Origin: Prionace glauca
Taxonomy: Eukaryota > Chordata > Chondrichthyes > Carcharhiniformes > Carcharhinidae
NCBI GenBank assembly: GCA_037974335.1
Contig: CM075760.1
Coordinates: 6,011,432 to 6,075,431, forward strand
DNA length: 64,000 bases
Reading direction: 5' to 3'
The position numbers and the translations under genes are program-made. The first letter of the stretch is position 1; every line of letters begins with the position of its first letter. Under the pieces are notes generated by a model. The model was not told the DNA's origin and made no database searches. It worked only from the letters and a program-made list of their open reading frames with translations. This document shows positions 9,638-18,810 of this stretch, one piece after another.

Positions 9638-12460
9638 TCAGCTCCACCTTCCTGCCCTCTCCCCATAACCCTTAATCCCTTCTCTTATCAAAAACCCATC
9701 AACCCGTTTCTTAAAAATATTTAGCGAGGCAGCCTCCACCACTTCAACGGGCAGAGAATTCCAGAGATTCACCACCCTTTGAGTGAAGAAGTTCCTCCTC
9801 AACTCTGTTCTAAACCGCCCCCCCTTTATCTTGAGGCTGTGCCCCCTAGTCCTACTGTCTTTTTTGAGTGGGAAGAGTCTCTCCACCTCTATCCTATCCA
9901 TCCCATTCATCATCTTATACGTCTCAATGAGATCTCCCCTCATTCTTCTAAACTCTAACGAGTACAAGCCTAGTTTATTCAGCCTCTCCTCATAGCTCAA
10001 TCCCCTCAACTCCGGTATCAGCCGAGTAAACCTCCTCTGCACTCCCTCCAGGGCCAAAATATCCTTGCGCAGGTGCGGCGCCCAAAACTGCACACAGTAC
10101 TGCAGCTGCGGCCTCACCAATGCCCTATACAGCTGCAGAAAGACCTCCCTACTTTTATATTCAATCCCCCTCGCTATGAAGGCCAGCATCCCATTCGCCT
10201 TCCTGACCACCTGCTGCACCTGCAAACTGGGTTTTTGCAACTCATGCACAAGGACCCCGAGGTCCCTCTGCACCGTCGCCTGCTGCAGTTTTTCGCCCCG
10301 TAAGTAATAGTCCTTCCTACCATTCCTCCTACCAAAGTGGACCACATCACACTTGCCAACATTAAATTCCATTTGCCATTTCCTGGCCCATTCGCCCAGC
10401 CTATCTAGATCCTTCTGCAGACTCTCCACACCCTCCGCACAATTTGCCTTTCCCCCAATCTTGGTGTCATCAGCAAATTTCGACACCCTGCACTCGGTTC
10501 CCTCCTCCAGATCATCTATATAAATGGTAAATAGCTGAGGCCCCAGAACCGATCCCTGGGGCACCCCACTAGTCACCAACCGCCAATCCGAATAGCATCC
10601 ATTGACCCCCACTCTCTGCCTCCTATTTGACAACCAATCCTCTATCCACGCTAACACCCTACCCCCAACTCCATGTCCCCTGACTTTCTGCAATAACCTC
10701 TTGTGAGGTACCTTGTCAAACGCCTTCTGAAAATCCAGAAAGACCACATCCACCGGCTCTCCTCGATCTACCGCCCGAGACACATCCTCATAGAACTCCA
10801 GTAAATTTGTCAGACACGACTTCCCTTTAATGAAACCGTGTTGCGTCCGCCCTATCAAGCAATTCCCCTCAAGATGCCTCGCTATTTCCTCCTTAATGAC
10901 GGTTTCTAACATTTTACCTACCACAGACGTTAAACTAACCGGCCTATAATTCCCCGCCTTTTGCCTGGCACCCTTCTTAAACAACGGCGTAACATTAGCC
11001 GTTTTCCAATCTTCCGGCACTTCCCCAGAATCCAGCGACGTCTGGAAAATAACCACCAAAGCATCCACTGTCACCTCCGCCATTTCGTTCAGAACCCTCG
11101 GATGCATTCCATCCTGTCCTGGGGACTTGTCCACAATCAGCCCCTCCAGTCTGTCGAGCACCACCTCTCTAGTAACAGTAATGTCATTAAGACCCTCCAT
11201 TCCAACCACCTTTCCATCGCTAACACCCAGCAAATTATTCACGTCCTCCACCGTGAAGAGAGAAACAAAAAAGTTATTCAAGACCTTAGCCATATCCCCA
11301 TCCCCTACCACTAGCTCCCCTTTCTCATCCTCTAAAGGACCAACGTTTACCCTAGCCAGCCTCTTCCTTTTTATATATTTATAAAAACTCTTGCTATCCT
11401 TTTTTATATTAAGTGCTAGCCCAGCCTCATAGCTTCTCCTACCCTCCTTTATCAATTTCTTTGTCAATCTTTGTTGACATTTAAACCTTTCCCAATCCTC
11501 TTCTCGCCCACTGCTCTTAGCTACTCTAAACTCCTCCGCTTTTAATTTAACACTTTCCTTCACCTCCTTCGTTATCCACGGCTTATTACCTCTCCTCCTA
11601 CTGTCCTTTTTAACCATCGGAATAAATTTCTGCTGAGCACCAAGAAAAATCTCCTTAAAGATCCTCCACTGCTCCTCAGCAGACCTACCTTCCAACGCGC
11701 TACCCCAGTCCACATTCGCCAATTCTTCTCTCATCCTACCATACTCCCCTCTATTCAAACAAAGGACGCGTGTCTGGGAACCCACTTTCTCCTCCTCCAT
11801 TTGCACCAGAAACTCCACCATACAATGATCACTCTCTCCAAGAGGATCCTTCACCGCAAGGTCCCTAATTCTACCCGCCTCATTACATAGCACCAGATCC
11901 AAGATAGCTCGCTCCCTCGTCGGCTTCAACACACACTGTTCAAGGAAATTATCCCGGCAGCATTCCAAGAACTCCTCGTCGAGCCCACCTCGTCCAACAT
12001 GGGTCGACCAATCAATATGCAGATTGAAATCTCCCATAACTACTGCCGTCCCATTCCTGCACGCTGCACTTATTTGCGCGTTAACAGCCCGCCCCACCTC
12101 CAGATCATTATTCAGGGGCCTATAGACGACACGCATTAGCGTCTTCCTCCCTTTTCTGTTCCTAATCTCCACCCACAACGATTCCACTTTCTGCTCCTTG
12201 GCTCCGATATCATCCCTTGCGACCACCTTGATACTATCCTTAATCAGCAGAGCTACGCCACCCCCTCTTTCCTCCTGCCTATCCTTCCTAAACACTTGAT
12301 AACCCTGTACATTCATCTCCCAGTCCCTGTCACCTTGCAGCCACGTCTCTGTAATGGCCACCAGATCGTATCCATTTGTGTCGATCTGCGCCATCAGCTC
12401 ATCCACTTTATTCCGAATGCTTCGTGCATTCAGATAAAGCGCTTTCATCCCAGCCTTCAC
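9638..12460 (-). CDS. CR1 LINE ORF2: endonuclease and reverse transcriptase, intact
   Basis: This is a 940-residue open frame. The N-terminal apurinic-like endonuclease shows 'LYLNARSIRNK' (residues 8-18), 'AITETWL' (about 35-41), 'GDFNLHIDW' (about 141-149) and a 'SDH' near 210. The reverse transcriptase follows with 'DFQKAFDKVPHKRL', 'TSGVPQGSVLGP' and the catalytic 'KFADDTKIG'. The C-terminal CR1 region contains 'ALVRPQLQYCVQFWAPH' and 'LRGLSYEERLNKLGLYSLE'. All expected catalytic residues appear present and the length is normal for CR1 ORF2, so this protein could still work for retrotransposition; ORF1 is truncated. The start at 12,460 follows the ORF1 stop by 39 bases, the usual CR1 arrangement. 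Confidence 0.93.
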   Translation of the reverse strand: MKAGMKALYLNARSIRNKVDELMAQIDTNGYDLVAITETWLQGDRDWEMNVQGYQVFRKDRQEERGGGVALLIKDSIKVVARDDIGAKEQKVESLWVEIRNRKGRKTLMRVVYRPLNNDLEVGRAVNAQISAACRNGTAVVMGDFNLHIDWSTHVGRGGLDEEFLECCRDNFLEQCVLKPTRERAILDLVLCNEAGRIRDLAVKDPLGESDHCMVEFLVQMEEEKVGSQTRVLCLNRGEYGRMREELANVDWGSALEGRSAEEQWRIFKEIFLGAQQKFIPMVKKDSRRRGNKPWITKEVKESVKLKAEEFRVAKSSGREEDWERFKCQQRLTKKLIKEGRRSYEAGLALNIKKDSKSFYKYIKRKRLARVNVGPLEDEKGELVVGDGDMAKVLNNFFVSLFTVEDVNNLLGVSDGKVVGMEGLNDITVTREVVLDRLEGLIVDKSPGQDGMHPRVLNEMAEVTVDALVVIFQTSLDSGEVPEDWKTANVTPLFKKGARQKAGNYRPVSLTSVVGKMLETVIKEEIARHLEGNCLIGRTQHGFIKGKSCLTNLLEFYEDVSRAVDRGEPVDVVFLDFQKAFDKVPHKRLLQKVRGHGVGGRVLAWIEDWLSNRRQRVGVNGCYSDWRLVTSGVPQGSVLGPQLFTIYIDDLEEGTECRVSKFADDTKIGGKANCAEGVESLQKDLDRLGEWARKWQMEFNVGKCDVVHFGRRNGRKDYYLRGEKLQQATVQRDLGVLVHELQKPSLQVQQVVRKANGMLAFIARGIEYKSREVFLQLYRALVRPQLQYCVQFWAPHLRKDILALEGVQRRFTRLIPELRGLSYEERLNKLGLYSLEFRRMRGDLIETYKMMNGMDRIEVERLFPLKKDSRTRGHSLKIKGGRFRTELRRNFFTQRVVNLWNSLPVEVVEAASLNIFKKRVDGFLIREGIKGYGERAGRWS

Positions 12461-12499
12461 CTGGACCCTAGTTGCCGTAACGCCACCAATTGGGACATC

Positions 12500-12670
12500 C
12501 TAGGCCAGTCTAGCGGCACCCTCTCTCCCCCTGATGAGCCTCAGTGTCTGTAGCTCAAAGGCCAGCTCATCCACCTTGAGCTGAAGCTCCTCCAGCAACC
12601 TGCACTTACTGCAGACATGGTCACTGGGAAGGACCCTGGGGTCCACCAGTTCCCACATCATACAGAAACC
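12500..12670 (-). CDS. CR1 LINE ORF1, C-terminal fragment
   Basis: The frame ends '..DHVCSKCRLLEELQLKV' and continues into a leucine-heptad coiled-coil-like stretch. A CxxC pair followed by a coiled coil is typical of the CR1 ORF1 nucleic-acid-binding protein. The open frame runs on to 12,781, but everything beyond about 12,670 belongs to the adjoining family B repeat, so the N-terminus is not native. Confidence 0.75.
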   Translation of the reverse strand, partial: GFCMMWELVDPRVLPSDHVCSKCRLLEELQLKVDELAFELQTLRLIRGREGAARLA

Positions 12671-13216
12671 ACACATATATAAGGGGATATAGCAGGCCTT
12701 CCTAAGCATTGTAGGCTTGGGGTCAGTTTTAGCCTCAGGGATATAGAGTCTTTTAATAATGAAATTTTTATCCACAGGCACTTAAGTCCAGCAAGGGGCA
12801 TGCAGGCGGCAGGTTGTGGTGGGCTGCTCTTGGATATTGCTTCGGGAGTTGCCTATTGCTTCATGTCGTTGGTGTGCGTAAACTGGACCATCTCGAGGGC
12901 ATCATGACAGCTCAGAGGCTATCTCTGTTGCTGTGCGGACACATGGATTTGGGCCTGTGTCCGTGGGAGTTTGCGCGTTCTCCCCATGGTTGCGTGGGTT
13001 TCCTCCGGGTGCTCCGGTTTCCTCCCACATCCCAAAAATGTGCTTTTAGGCTGATTGATTGGGTAACAATTTGTCCCTATATTGGACCTCCCTGATCCTC
13101 ACACATTAGGCATAGACTAGAGTCATGAATAAGTCACTGACCATGGGACGGCGGCGCGGGCTCGTTGGGCCGAAGGGCCTGTTTCCCGTGCTGTGTTGTT
13201 CTTTGTTCTTTGTTCT
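12670..13216 (+). mobile_element. 3' end of CR1 family B element (5'-truncated copy)
   Basis: This block is closely similar over about 530 bases to 50,870-51,396, where it follows the ORF2 of a family B LINE and ends in the same TGTTCTTTGTTCTTTG tail. I therefore read it as the family B 3' UTR. It includes a SINE-core-like stretch (GTGGGTTTCCTCCGGGTGCT) at about 12,985-13,010. Confidence 0.75.
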
Positions 13217-13413
13217 AAAATCAAAACAAGGGAGTTACGGAATCTCAAATTGACTTGTCAATGTTGTATCCATTGCAAATGCAAGTTAAAATCATCAACT
13301 AATGTAACTGTGAAACTGTACCACATCAGTTGCTGTTTCTGAGTGTTGTGTTTTGTTGTAATTTGATGAATCTCTGGCACTCTCACTGTGGAATCTGAAT
13401 TAGGGGCGCGTGA

Positions 13414-13427
13414 GCGCGCCCTGCTGG
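13414..13427 (-). promoter_or_regulatory. CTCF-like motif
   Basis: On the minus strand CCAGCAGGGCGCGC matches 13 of 14 positions of the vertebrate CTCF core CCASYAGRKGGCRS. It sits just past the RSS of the V relic at 13.5 kb. This is a sequence match only. Confidence 0.4.
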
Positions 13428-13451
13428 CAGTTAACTGGAACTGCCAATGTA

Positions 13452-13690
13452 AGTTTTTGTACGGCATGCGTTATATCTCTGTAGCAGTATGGGCTTCATG
13501 GCACAGGAATACATGACGCTATCGGAGATCACGGTATAACTGATCGTTAGCTTGGTAGTCTTGTTATTTTTATCAAATTTAGAAGAAAACTTATCTTTGA
13601 GGTCAATGCCCCTTTGTACATTCTCTCCAATAAGAAGAACCATGTACACTGGAGCTTTCCAGGCCTGCTGACGGTACCAGTGCAGGAAGA
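13452..13690 (-). pseudogene. T-cell receptor V segment relic
   Basis: The minus strand reads 'LHWYRQQ' near 13,675, then 'KFSSKFDKNNKTTKLTIS' and 'ISDSVMYSCAM' ending near 13,492, the framework 2-3 pattern of a TCR V domain. A degenerate heptamer CATACTG (13,485-13,491), a 24-base spacer and a good nonamer ACAAAAACT (13,452-13,460) follow. The N-terminal half of the V exon and the leader are gone because a Penelope-like fragment begins at about 13,690. The frame is open but the 5' part is missing. It resembles the 21.7 kb segment most. Confidence 0.8.
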
Positions 13691-14235
13691 ATTCTCACAA
13701 CACCAGGCTAAAGTCCAACCAGTTTATGTACTAGTAAACCCACAAGCTTTCGGAAACGCTATTCCTTCGTCAGGTATGTGGAAGGTTCTGGTCAGAGAAG
13801 GGCATATAAAGACACACACAGTTTACAGAATACTGATTAGAATGCGAGTCTTTACAGCTAACCTGCTATTCAAGTCTTAAATGTGCAGACAATGTGAGTG
13901 GAGATAGCATTAAACATAGGTTAAAGAGATGTGTATTGTCTCCAGACAGTACAGTTAGTGAGATGTTGCAAACCCAGGCAAGTCACGGGGGTTACAGATA
14001 GTGCGACATGAACCCAAGATCCCTGTTGAGACCGTCTTCATGTGTGCGGAACTTGACTATCAGTCTCTGGTCAGCGACTCTGCGCTGTCGTGTGTCATGA
14101 AGGCCGCCTTGGAGAATGCTTACCCGAAGATCAGAGTCCGAATGCCCGTGACAGCTGAAGTGTTCGCCAACAGGAAGGGAACAGTCTTGCCTGGTGATTG
14201 TCGAGCGATGTTCATTCATCCGTTGTCGTAGCGCC
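13690..14235 (-). mobile_element. Penelope-like element, 3' fragment with GIY-YIG C-terminal region
   Basis: The minus strand encodes 'MNEHRSTITRQDCSLPVGEH', a 'HFSCHGHSDSDLRVSIL' stretch and 'QRLIVKFRTHEDGLNRDLGF', the C-terminal part of the Penelope endonuclease region. The non-coding tail to 13,690 holds the family's terminal repeat (ACAACACCAGG...AAAGTCCAACC...CTTCGTCAGG). Close relatives occur at 47.3-47.8 kb (plus) and 47.8-48.2 kb (minus). The copy is 5'-truncated. Confidence 0.8.
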
Positions 14236-14319
14236 AGTTCTCAATTTTGGCATGCTGAAAATGAAAGAAGATTAATGTGTAAATGGCGAGCGATCACGAA
14301 ACTCTGAGGTATAAATGAA

Positions 14320-14700
14320 TTTGGCTGTCCTGGTCCAGAAATCACAAGGGGTTAGTGTGCAAGTACAGCAATTAATTAGAAAATAACATAGAATGTTATC
14401 ACTTATTATGAGGGAATGTATTGCAAAAATAGGCAGGGCATGTTTCCGTTATACAGGGCATTTGTGAGACCATATTTGGAGAATTGTGCACAATACTTGC
14501 CTCCTTATCGAATGGTAATGCTTTAGAAAATATTCGAAGGTTTGTAAAACTATTACCAGAATGAGTAGGTTATTTTACAAAGAAAGAATGGTGATGCTGG
14601 GTTGCATCCACTGGAGTTTAGAAGAGAAAGAGGTAACTTTATTAAAACCTTTCAAACCGTAAGAGACGTTAACAGGGTGGATGTGGAGTGGATGTTTCCT
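14320..14700 (+). mobile_element. CR1 LINE relic upstream of V segment 1
   Basis: The plus strand reads like '..GLSVQVQQLIRK', a stretch like 'YRAFVRPYLENCAQYL' and '..HPLEFRRERGNFIKTFQTV', CR1 ORF2 C-terminal motifs. It breaks at the same point (after 'VDVEW.FPL') and joins the same V-upstream sequence as the relics at 23.46-23.85 kb and 62.9-63.2 kb. Confidence 0.75.
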
Positions 14701-15009
14701 CTTGGCCAGAATTGTAGCTGTTACTGGATATTTCTGTGTCTCTATGTTTCTCGGAGTGTATCTGTCTGGGCTCTTGGTTCTGTGTCTGTTTCTGATGCGG
14801 TTGTACTGTCCACGGGAGGGCGTTCTGTGATCACTTACAAAACATCACGGCCTCCTTCTTCAGAAAGTTTCTATTGACCGGTATAAAATGGGAGGGTAAA
14901 TAAAACCCAGCCAATGGTATGGCACACTCCTTCTCTTTCAAATTCTCACATTCCAAATCGGTTACAGCCAGAAATCAATGTTTCTGTTCCTGGAGTTCAG
15001 ACTGGAACC

Positions 15010-15484
15010 ATGAGGGTGAAAATATTTCTAACTCTGGTTATTGCCCTGATCGCAGGTCAGTGAAACTGGAACATTCCTAAAATATATCGCGATCCTTTTG
15101 CAATCTGCTTTTCCCATCGCTGTTTGATTATTGTCTTCCTCTTACTCCTAATCCACTGTGTGTCTGCTGTTTATCTTCAGAGATGAGTAACGGAGACTCG
15201 GTGTCCCAGTTGAAACCAAGAGTTGAAGCAGCCGAGGGTGAAGATTCAGCAATATCCTGCAATTACTCTGTATCAGCTACAAGCTATAGCCTGTTCTGGT
15301 ATCGCCAGTATCCACACCGAGCTCCTCAGTATCTGCTCAGAGCCGATAGTTCTGGGTTTAACGAGACGGCTCCCGGCTTTGAGCATTTCAGCGGGAATCT
15401 CAGCCTGAAACAAAGCACTTTTCACTTGTCCATGAAAGGTTTGAAGATGACAGACAGCGCCGTGTATTACTGTGCACTGAGACC
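15010..15484 (+). CDS. T-cell receptor V segment 1 (TRAV/TRDV-like), apparently functional
   Basis: Encodes the variable domain of a TCR alpha or delta chain, displayed at the T-cell surface after V(D)J joining. Leader exon 15,010-15,055 (46 bases, 'MRVKIFLTLVIALIA') ends at a GTCAGT donor. The V exon starts at 15,181 after TTATCTTCAG and is in phase. The first Cys is in 'ISCNYS', the Trp in 'LFWYRQYP' and the second Cys in 'DSAVYYCALRP'. The frame is open to a consensus RSS. Upstream sequence and V exon share ancestry with the relic at 24.2 kb. TRAV versus TRDV cannot be decided without J segments; the 'YYCALRP' end favours fish TRAV. Confidence 0.92.
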
Positions 15485-15523
15485 CACAGTGAATAAGGCT
15501 CCAACGGACTTCATACAAAAACC
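15485..15523 (+). other. 23-base-spacer recombination signal of V segment 1
   Basis: Heptamer CACAGTG (15,485-15,491), a spacer of exactly 23 bases and nonamer ACAAAAACC (15,515-15,523): a consensus RAG1/2 target. Confidence 0.95.
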
Positions 15524-16120
15524 GGTGTAAGTTCAGCATCAATGGTTTTGTATAAAAAAGTGATGCATCTTATGGACATATACAGAGAATTAAGACCACA
15601 ACACAGCCCGGTCTGAATTGTATTCCCTCGCTGAGGTTAACGATCGTCACTGTTGAGAAATGTGACATTTGGCGCTCAGATTACTCCCGGATCAAACTCA
15701 ATTACTTTCTAATCCAATACACACAAACACGCAGCTTTCTGGGGTGAATAACTTCATTAATTTGTACTCATCATCGTTCTGGATCAGGTGCCTAGCTGTA
15801 AGGCGACACATTTCCAAAGTGATCTGTTGTGAAATTCAGCTCCAGTGTTGTCCCATTCTAAAGTTCCTTGAGTAGAAATAATGACTGAAATCTGTCCTTT
15901 CCCGGGACAAGAGTAACTCCGGTGAAACCGTAGGTCGATGTGGAGTTCTGTGACTTCTTATCCCATATTCATAAAACACCTCATTATTATTTATTGTCAT
16001 GCTCTAGATGCACTCATTAGTATATGTTCATCAGATCGATGATAAAATATTTAATTTTCCGCATTAATTAGAAAGAAAAATCTATCCAAAGAAATATTTT
16101 CACAATGAGTTCGGAGGAAA
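15524..16120. other. Spacer between V segments 1 and 2
   Basis: No repeat, ORF or RNA gene recognised. Confidence 0.4.
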
Positions 16121-16254
16121 ACGAGTTAAACCAAGGAACATACAGAATGAGGGAAAATGTGAGAGAGAGAAAGAGGGAGGAAGTGTCGACACCCACAGCC
16201 AGGGACGGAATATGATTGGTGAGTGTCAGCCCTATTAAACCTTTCACTCACAGC

Positions 16255-16276
16255 GATTGGTCCACAGCTGACATCA
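16255..16276 (+). promoter_or_regulatory. CCAAT-type box and CRE-like decamer upstream of V segment 2
   Basis: GATTGG (inverted CCAAT) at 16,255-16,260 is followed by GCTGACATCA ending at 16,276, which matches 8 of 10 positions of the TCR V-promoter decamer AGTGAYRTCA. It lies about 290 bases before the leader ATG. Other ATTGG boxes surround it. Confidence 0.45.
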
Positions 16277-16568
16277 GAGCTAAGACACCAGCCAATGGCA
16301 GCACTGATAACCGGCCCCCAGTTTCCCAATGATTGAAGCTGCCTCTGTCCCACGGACACTCCCCGGCGCTGACAGCCAAAGGAGCCGTGCGCTGATTGGG
16401 TCATTTGAAGACAATGGAATTTTAAGCTTGGATGTCAATGAATGACTCTGTCAGCAATGAACCAATCAACAAGGACCCGGATGTAACTCAACTTCTTAGC
16501 AGCTCTTCACAATTACAATTTCAGCTTTAACCCTGTCTGCTCACATCCACCTCGACCTCTCTGCAAAC

Positions 16569-17490
16569 ATGTCTCCTGTGACTCTGTGCTTGTTCCTCAC
16601 AGCGGCAGCTCTATTAACCGGTAGGTTCACAAGTTATAAACCCTGTGTTTCACATAGTTAAGCATTCACTGCATTCAGTTGAGCAATTCGATTAACAAAT
16701 TGGTAATATATATAAAAATTGGTTTTATATATATATTAAAATATAATGTAAAATAAAATATTCTAATATGAATTAGAATCCACCTTATCTCAGCAAAATA
16801 CTTCAGGTGAATGAGAGTGAAGACTGAAGGTGGGATTGTGGCCCTGCCGGAGCCAGTGTGGGACTCTGACAAACACAATGAAATCTGGATAAAAGCTTTG
16901 TCAGACCTGAAATCTTTAAACCTACTGACAGTTTTATTTCCCCATCAAATAAAGTGAAACGAAGGCGAGGATCTGATCTCTTTAGAAGATGTTCATTTAA
17001 CTGAGTATCATTTAACCGCTACAAACAAGTTCCTGTTACAACCTGCGTGTTGCGGGAAATATATTTATGTTTAAATCCTGTGATTCATTTTTCAAATTAT
17101 TGGCCAGGGTGACGGGCCGAATCCAGTCGTTAAACAAAGTGAACTGACATCGTTTAATTTCGCATTATTCTTGGCTCTTACAGGACAATGTGGAGGAGAC
17201 TCTGCTTCACAGATACCGGCTGTAGTCACAGTGAGTGAAGGAGATGATGTTCAGTTATTCTGTAAATATACCACTACAAGCATTGACAATCATTACCTGT
17301 TCTGGTACCGTCAGTATCCCAGTGGATTCATGGAATATCTGCTGAGGAGAAGTAAATACACCGAGAACAAGGAGAGATTCCCAGGGGACAGACTGTCAGC
17401 GGAGCTCAATGGAAAATCTCGAACCGTCCAGCTGAAAGTGTCTAAAACAGAGCTGACAGACTCCGGGGTGTATTACTGCGCACTGAGACC
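16569..17490 (+). CDS. T-cell receptor V segment 2, apparently functional
   Basis: Leader exon 16,569-16,620 (52 bases, 'MSPVTLCLFLTAAALLT') ends at GTAGGT. An unusually long intron for this cluster (563 bases) follows, then the V exon starts at 17,184 after CTCTTACAG. The domain shows 'VQLFCKYT' (first Cys), 'LFWYRQYPSG' (Trp), 'RFPGDRLSAELNG' and 'DSGVYYCALRP' (second Cys). The frame is open and in phase across the splice. A TCR V domain is certain by motif; alpha versus delta is open. Confidence 0.92.
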
Positions 17491-17529
17491 CACAGAGACT
17501 CAGAACTGTGCTGAACCTGTACAAAAACT
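17491..17529 (+). other. 23-base-spacer recombination signal of V segment 2
   Basis: Heptamer CACAGAG (17,491-17,497; one change from consensus in the last three bases), 23-base spacer, nonamer ACAAAAACT (17,521-17,529). The CACA core needed for cleavage is intact. Confidence 0.92.
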
Positions 17530-17601
17530 CTCAGAGCCTTACTCAACGTAACAGTGCATTCGACAAATATTGTGATCAGGGATCATTGCTTTTCAAATTG
17601 C

Positions 17602-18145
17602 AGGCAGTAACTAGTGGGGTGCCACAAGGTTTGGTGCTGGGACCCCAACTATTCATTATACAGATATATATATATATATAGTAACGATTTGGATGAGGAA
17701 ACAAAATGTAACATCTCAAAGTTTATAGGTGATACCAAGTTGGGTGGGAGGGTGAACTGCGACGAGGATGCAGGTTTTCGAGTTTGTTAATTTATATACG
17801 AAAACACGAATATCAATTATTTTCTTCAGACAGATCGAAATTTAAATTGGCAGACTGAATTATATTGTTCTTTGATGTTCAGGCTTTGATGTTCTGAAGG
17901 ATGCAGAGATCCTTCAGAATGATCTGGACAGGTTGGGTGAGTGGGCTAATCAATTGCATATCAGTATAATTTGGATAAGTGTGAGGTTATTCACTTTGGA
18001 AACAAAAACAGGAAGGCAGATTACTACCTGAATTGCAGTAAATTGGGAGAGGGGAGTGTGCAATGGGACCTGGATGTCCTTGTGCACCAGTCACTGAAGT
18101 AAGCATGCAGGTGCTTACAGAAGGCAAAAATCATAATACACTATT
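17602..18145 (+). mobile_element. Old CR1 LINE relic, interrupted by a 125-base insertion
   Basis: 'TSGVPQGLVLGPQLF' starts at 17,608, the 'STKFIGDTKLGG'-like catalytic region is at 17,700-17,750, and 'DLDRLGEWANQL' appears at 17,920-17,955. 'CEVIHFGNKNRKADYYLN' appears at about 17,980-18,040. The coding sequence is interrupted at 17,774-17,898 by an unrelated sequence. Confidence 0.8.
17774..17898. mobile_element. Small inserted element with 8-base target duplication
   Basis: A 125-base non-LINE sequence inside the CR1 relic is bounded by the direct repeat GGATGCAG (17,766-17,773 and 17,899-17,906). Removing one copy restores the LINE's continuous order. A related sequence occurs at about 18,945-19,065. 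An 8-base duplication suits a hAT-like non-autonomous transposon, but no clear terminal inverted repeats were seen. Confidence 0.6.
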
Positions 18146-18354
18146 TCAACAATCTGCTAAACTGTTTGAACGAACATGCTTCATCACGTATTGTCCCACA
18201 GCACCACCAGTATGATCAGGAACATGTCTGGCTGAATCTCTCTCAGTGAATGGGATTGGAATGAGTCAGAGATTGAGAAGTAGAGAGGGAAAGCGGACTC
18301 TGTTCAGCACATTGCTCCACCCACACACTGCAGGAGGCAGGGCCATTGTGACCT

Positions 18355-18810
18355 TATGTAGCTTATGAGGAGAGGTTGAATAGACTGGGCCTGTACTCGT
18401 TGGAGTTTGGAAGGCTGAAAGGGGATCTTAAAGAGACTTACAAGATAATGAAGGGACTAGATAGAAGGGGTTGAGGTAGATTCTTTCTACTTAGAAAGGA
18501 AACCAGAACTAGAGGGCACAGCCTCAAAATAAGGGAGGGGGACAGTTTAGAACAGAGTTGAGGAGGAACTTCTCTCTGAGGGTGGTGAATCTCTGGAATT
18601 CGCTGCCCATTGAAATGCTGGAGGCTACCTCGTTGAATATGTTTAAGTCACGGGTAGATAGATTTTTGATCGATAAGGGAATTAAGGTTTATGGGGAGCA
18701 GACGGGTAACTGGAATTGATCCACTTCAGATCTGCCATGATCTTATTGAATGGCGGGGCAGGCTAGAAGGGCTAGATTGCCTATTCCTGCTCCGATTTAT
18801 GTTCTTATGA
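18355..18810 (+). mobile_element. CR1 LINE 3' end, older family A-like copy
   Basis: Contains 'AYEERLNRLGLYSLEFGRLKGDLKETYK', a 'NSLPIEMLEATSLNMF'-like C-terminus, the GATCTTATTGAATGGCGGGG untranslated motif and a TTATGTTCTTATG tail. Several substitutions from the fresh copies mark it as older. Confidence 0.88.

Larger units (their letters stand above)
9545..12670 (-). mobile_element. Near-complete CR1 LINE, family A reference copy
   Basis: From 5' to 3' on the minus strand it holds the C-terminal end of ORF1, a 39-base gap, an intact ORF2, a short 3' UTR and a tail of TTCTTATG repeats (seen on plus as CATAAGAACATAAG). At least seven more copies or fragments of the same family lie in this window. 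The 5' end is truncated within ORF1, where it abuts the 3' end of a family B element at about 12,670. Confidence 0.9.

Noticed and set aside
13381-13400. CACTGTG resembling a J-type heptamer
   Set aside because: No nonamer at 12 or 23 bases and no Phe-Gly-x-Gly coding sequence beside it.
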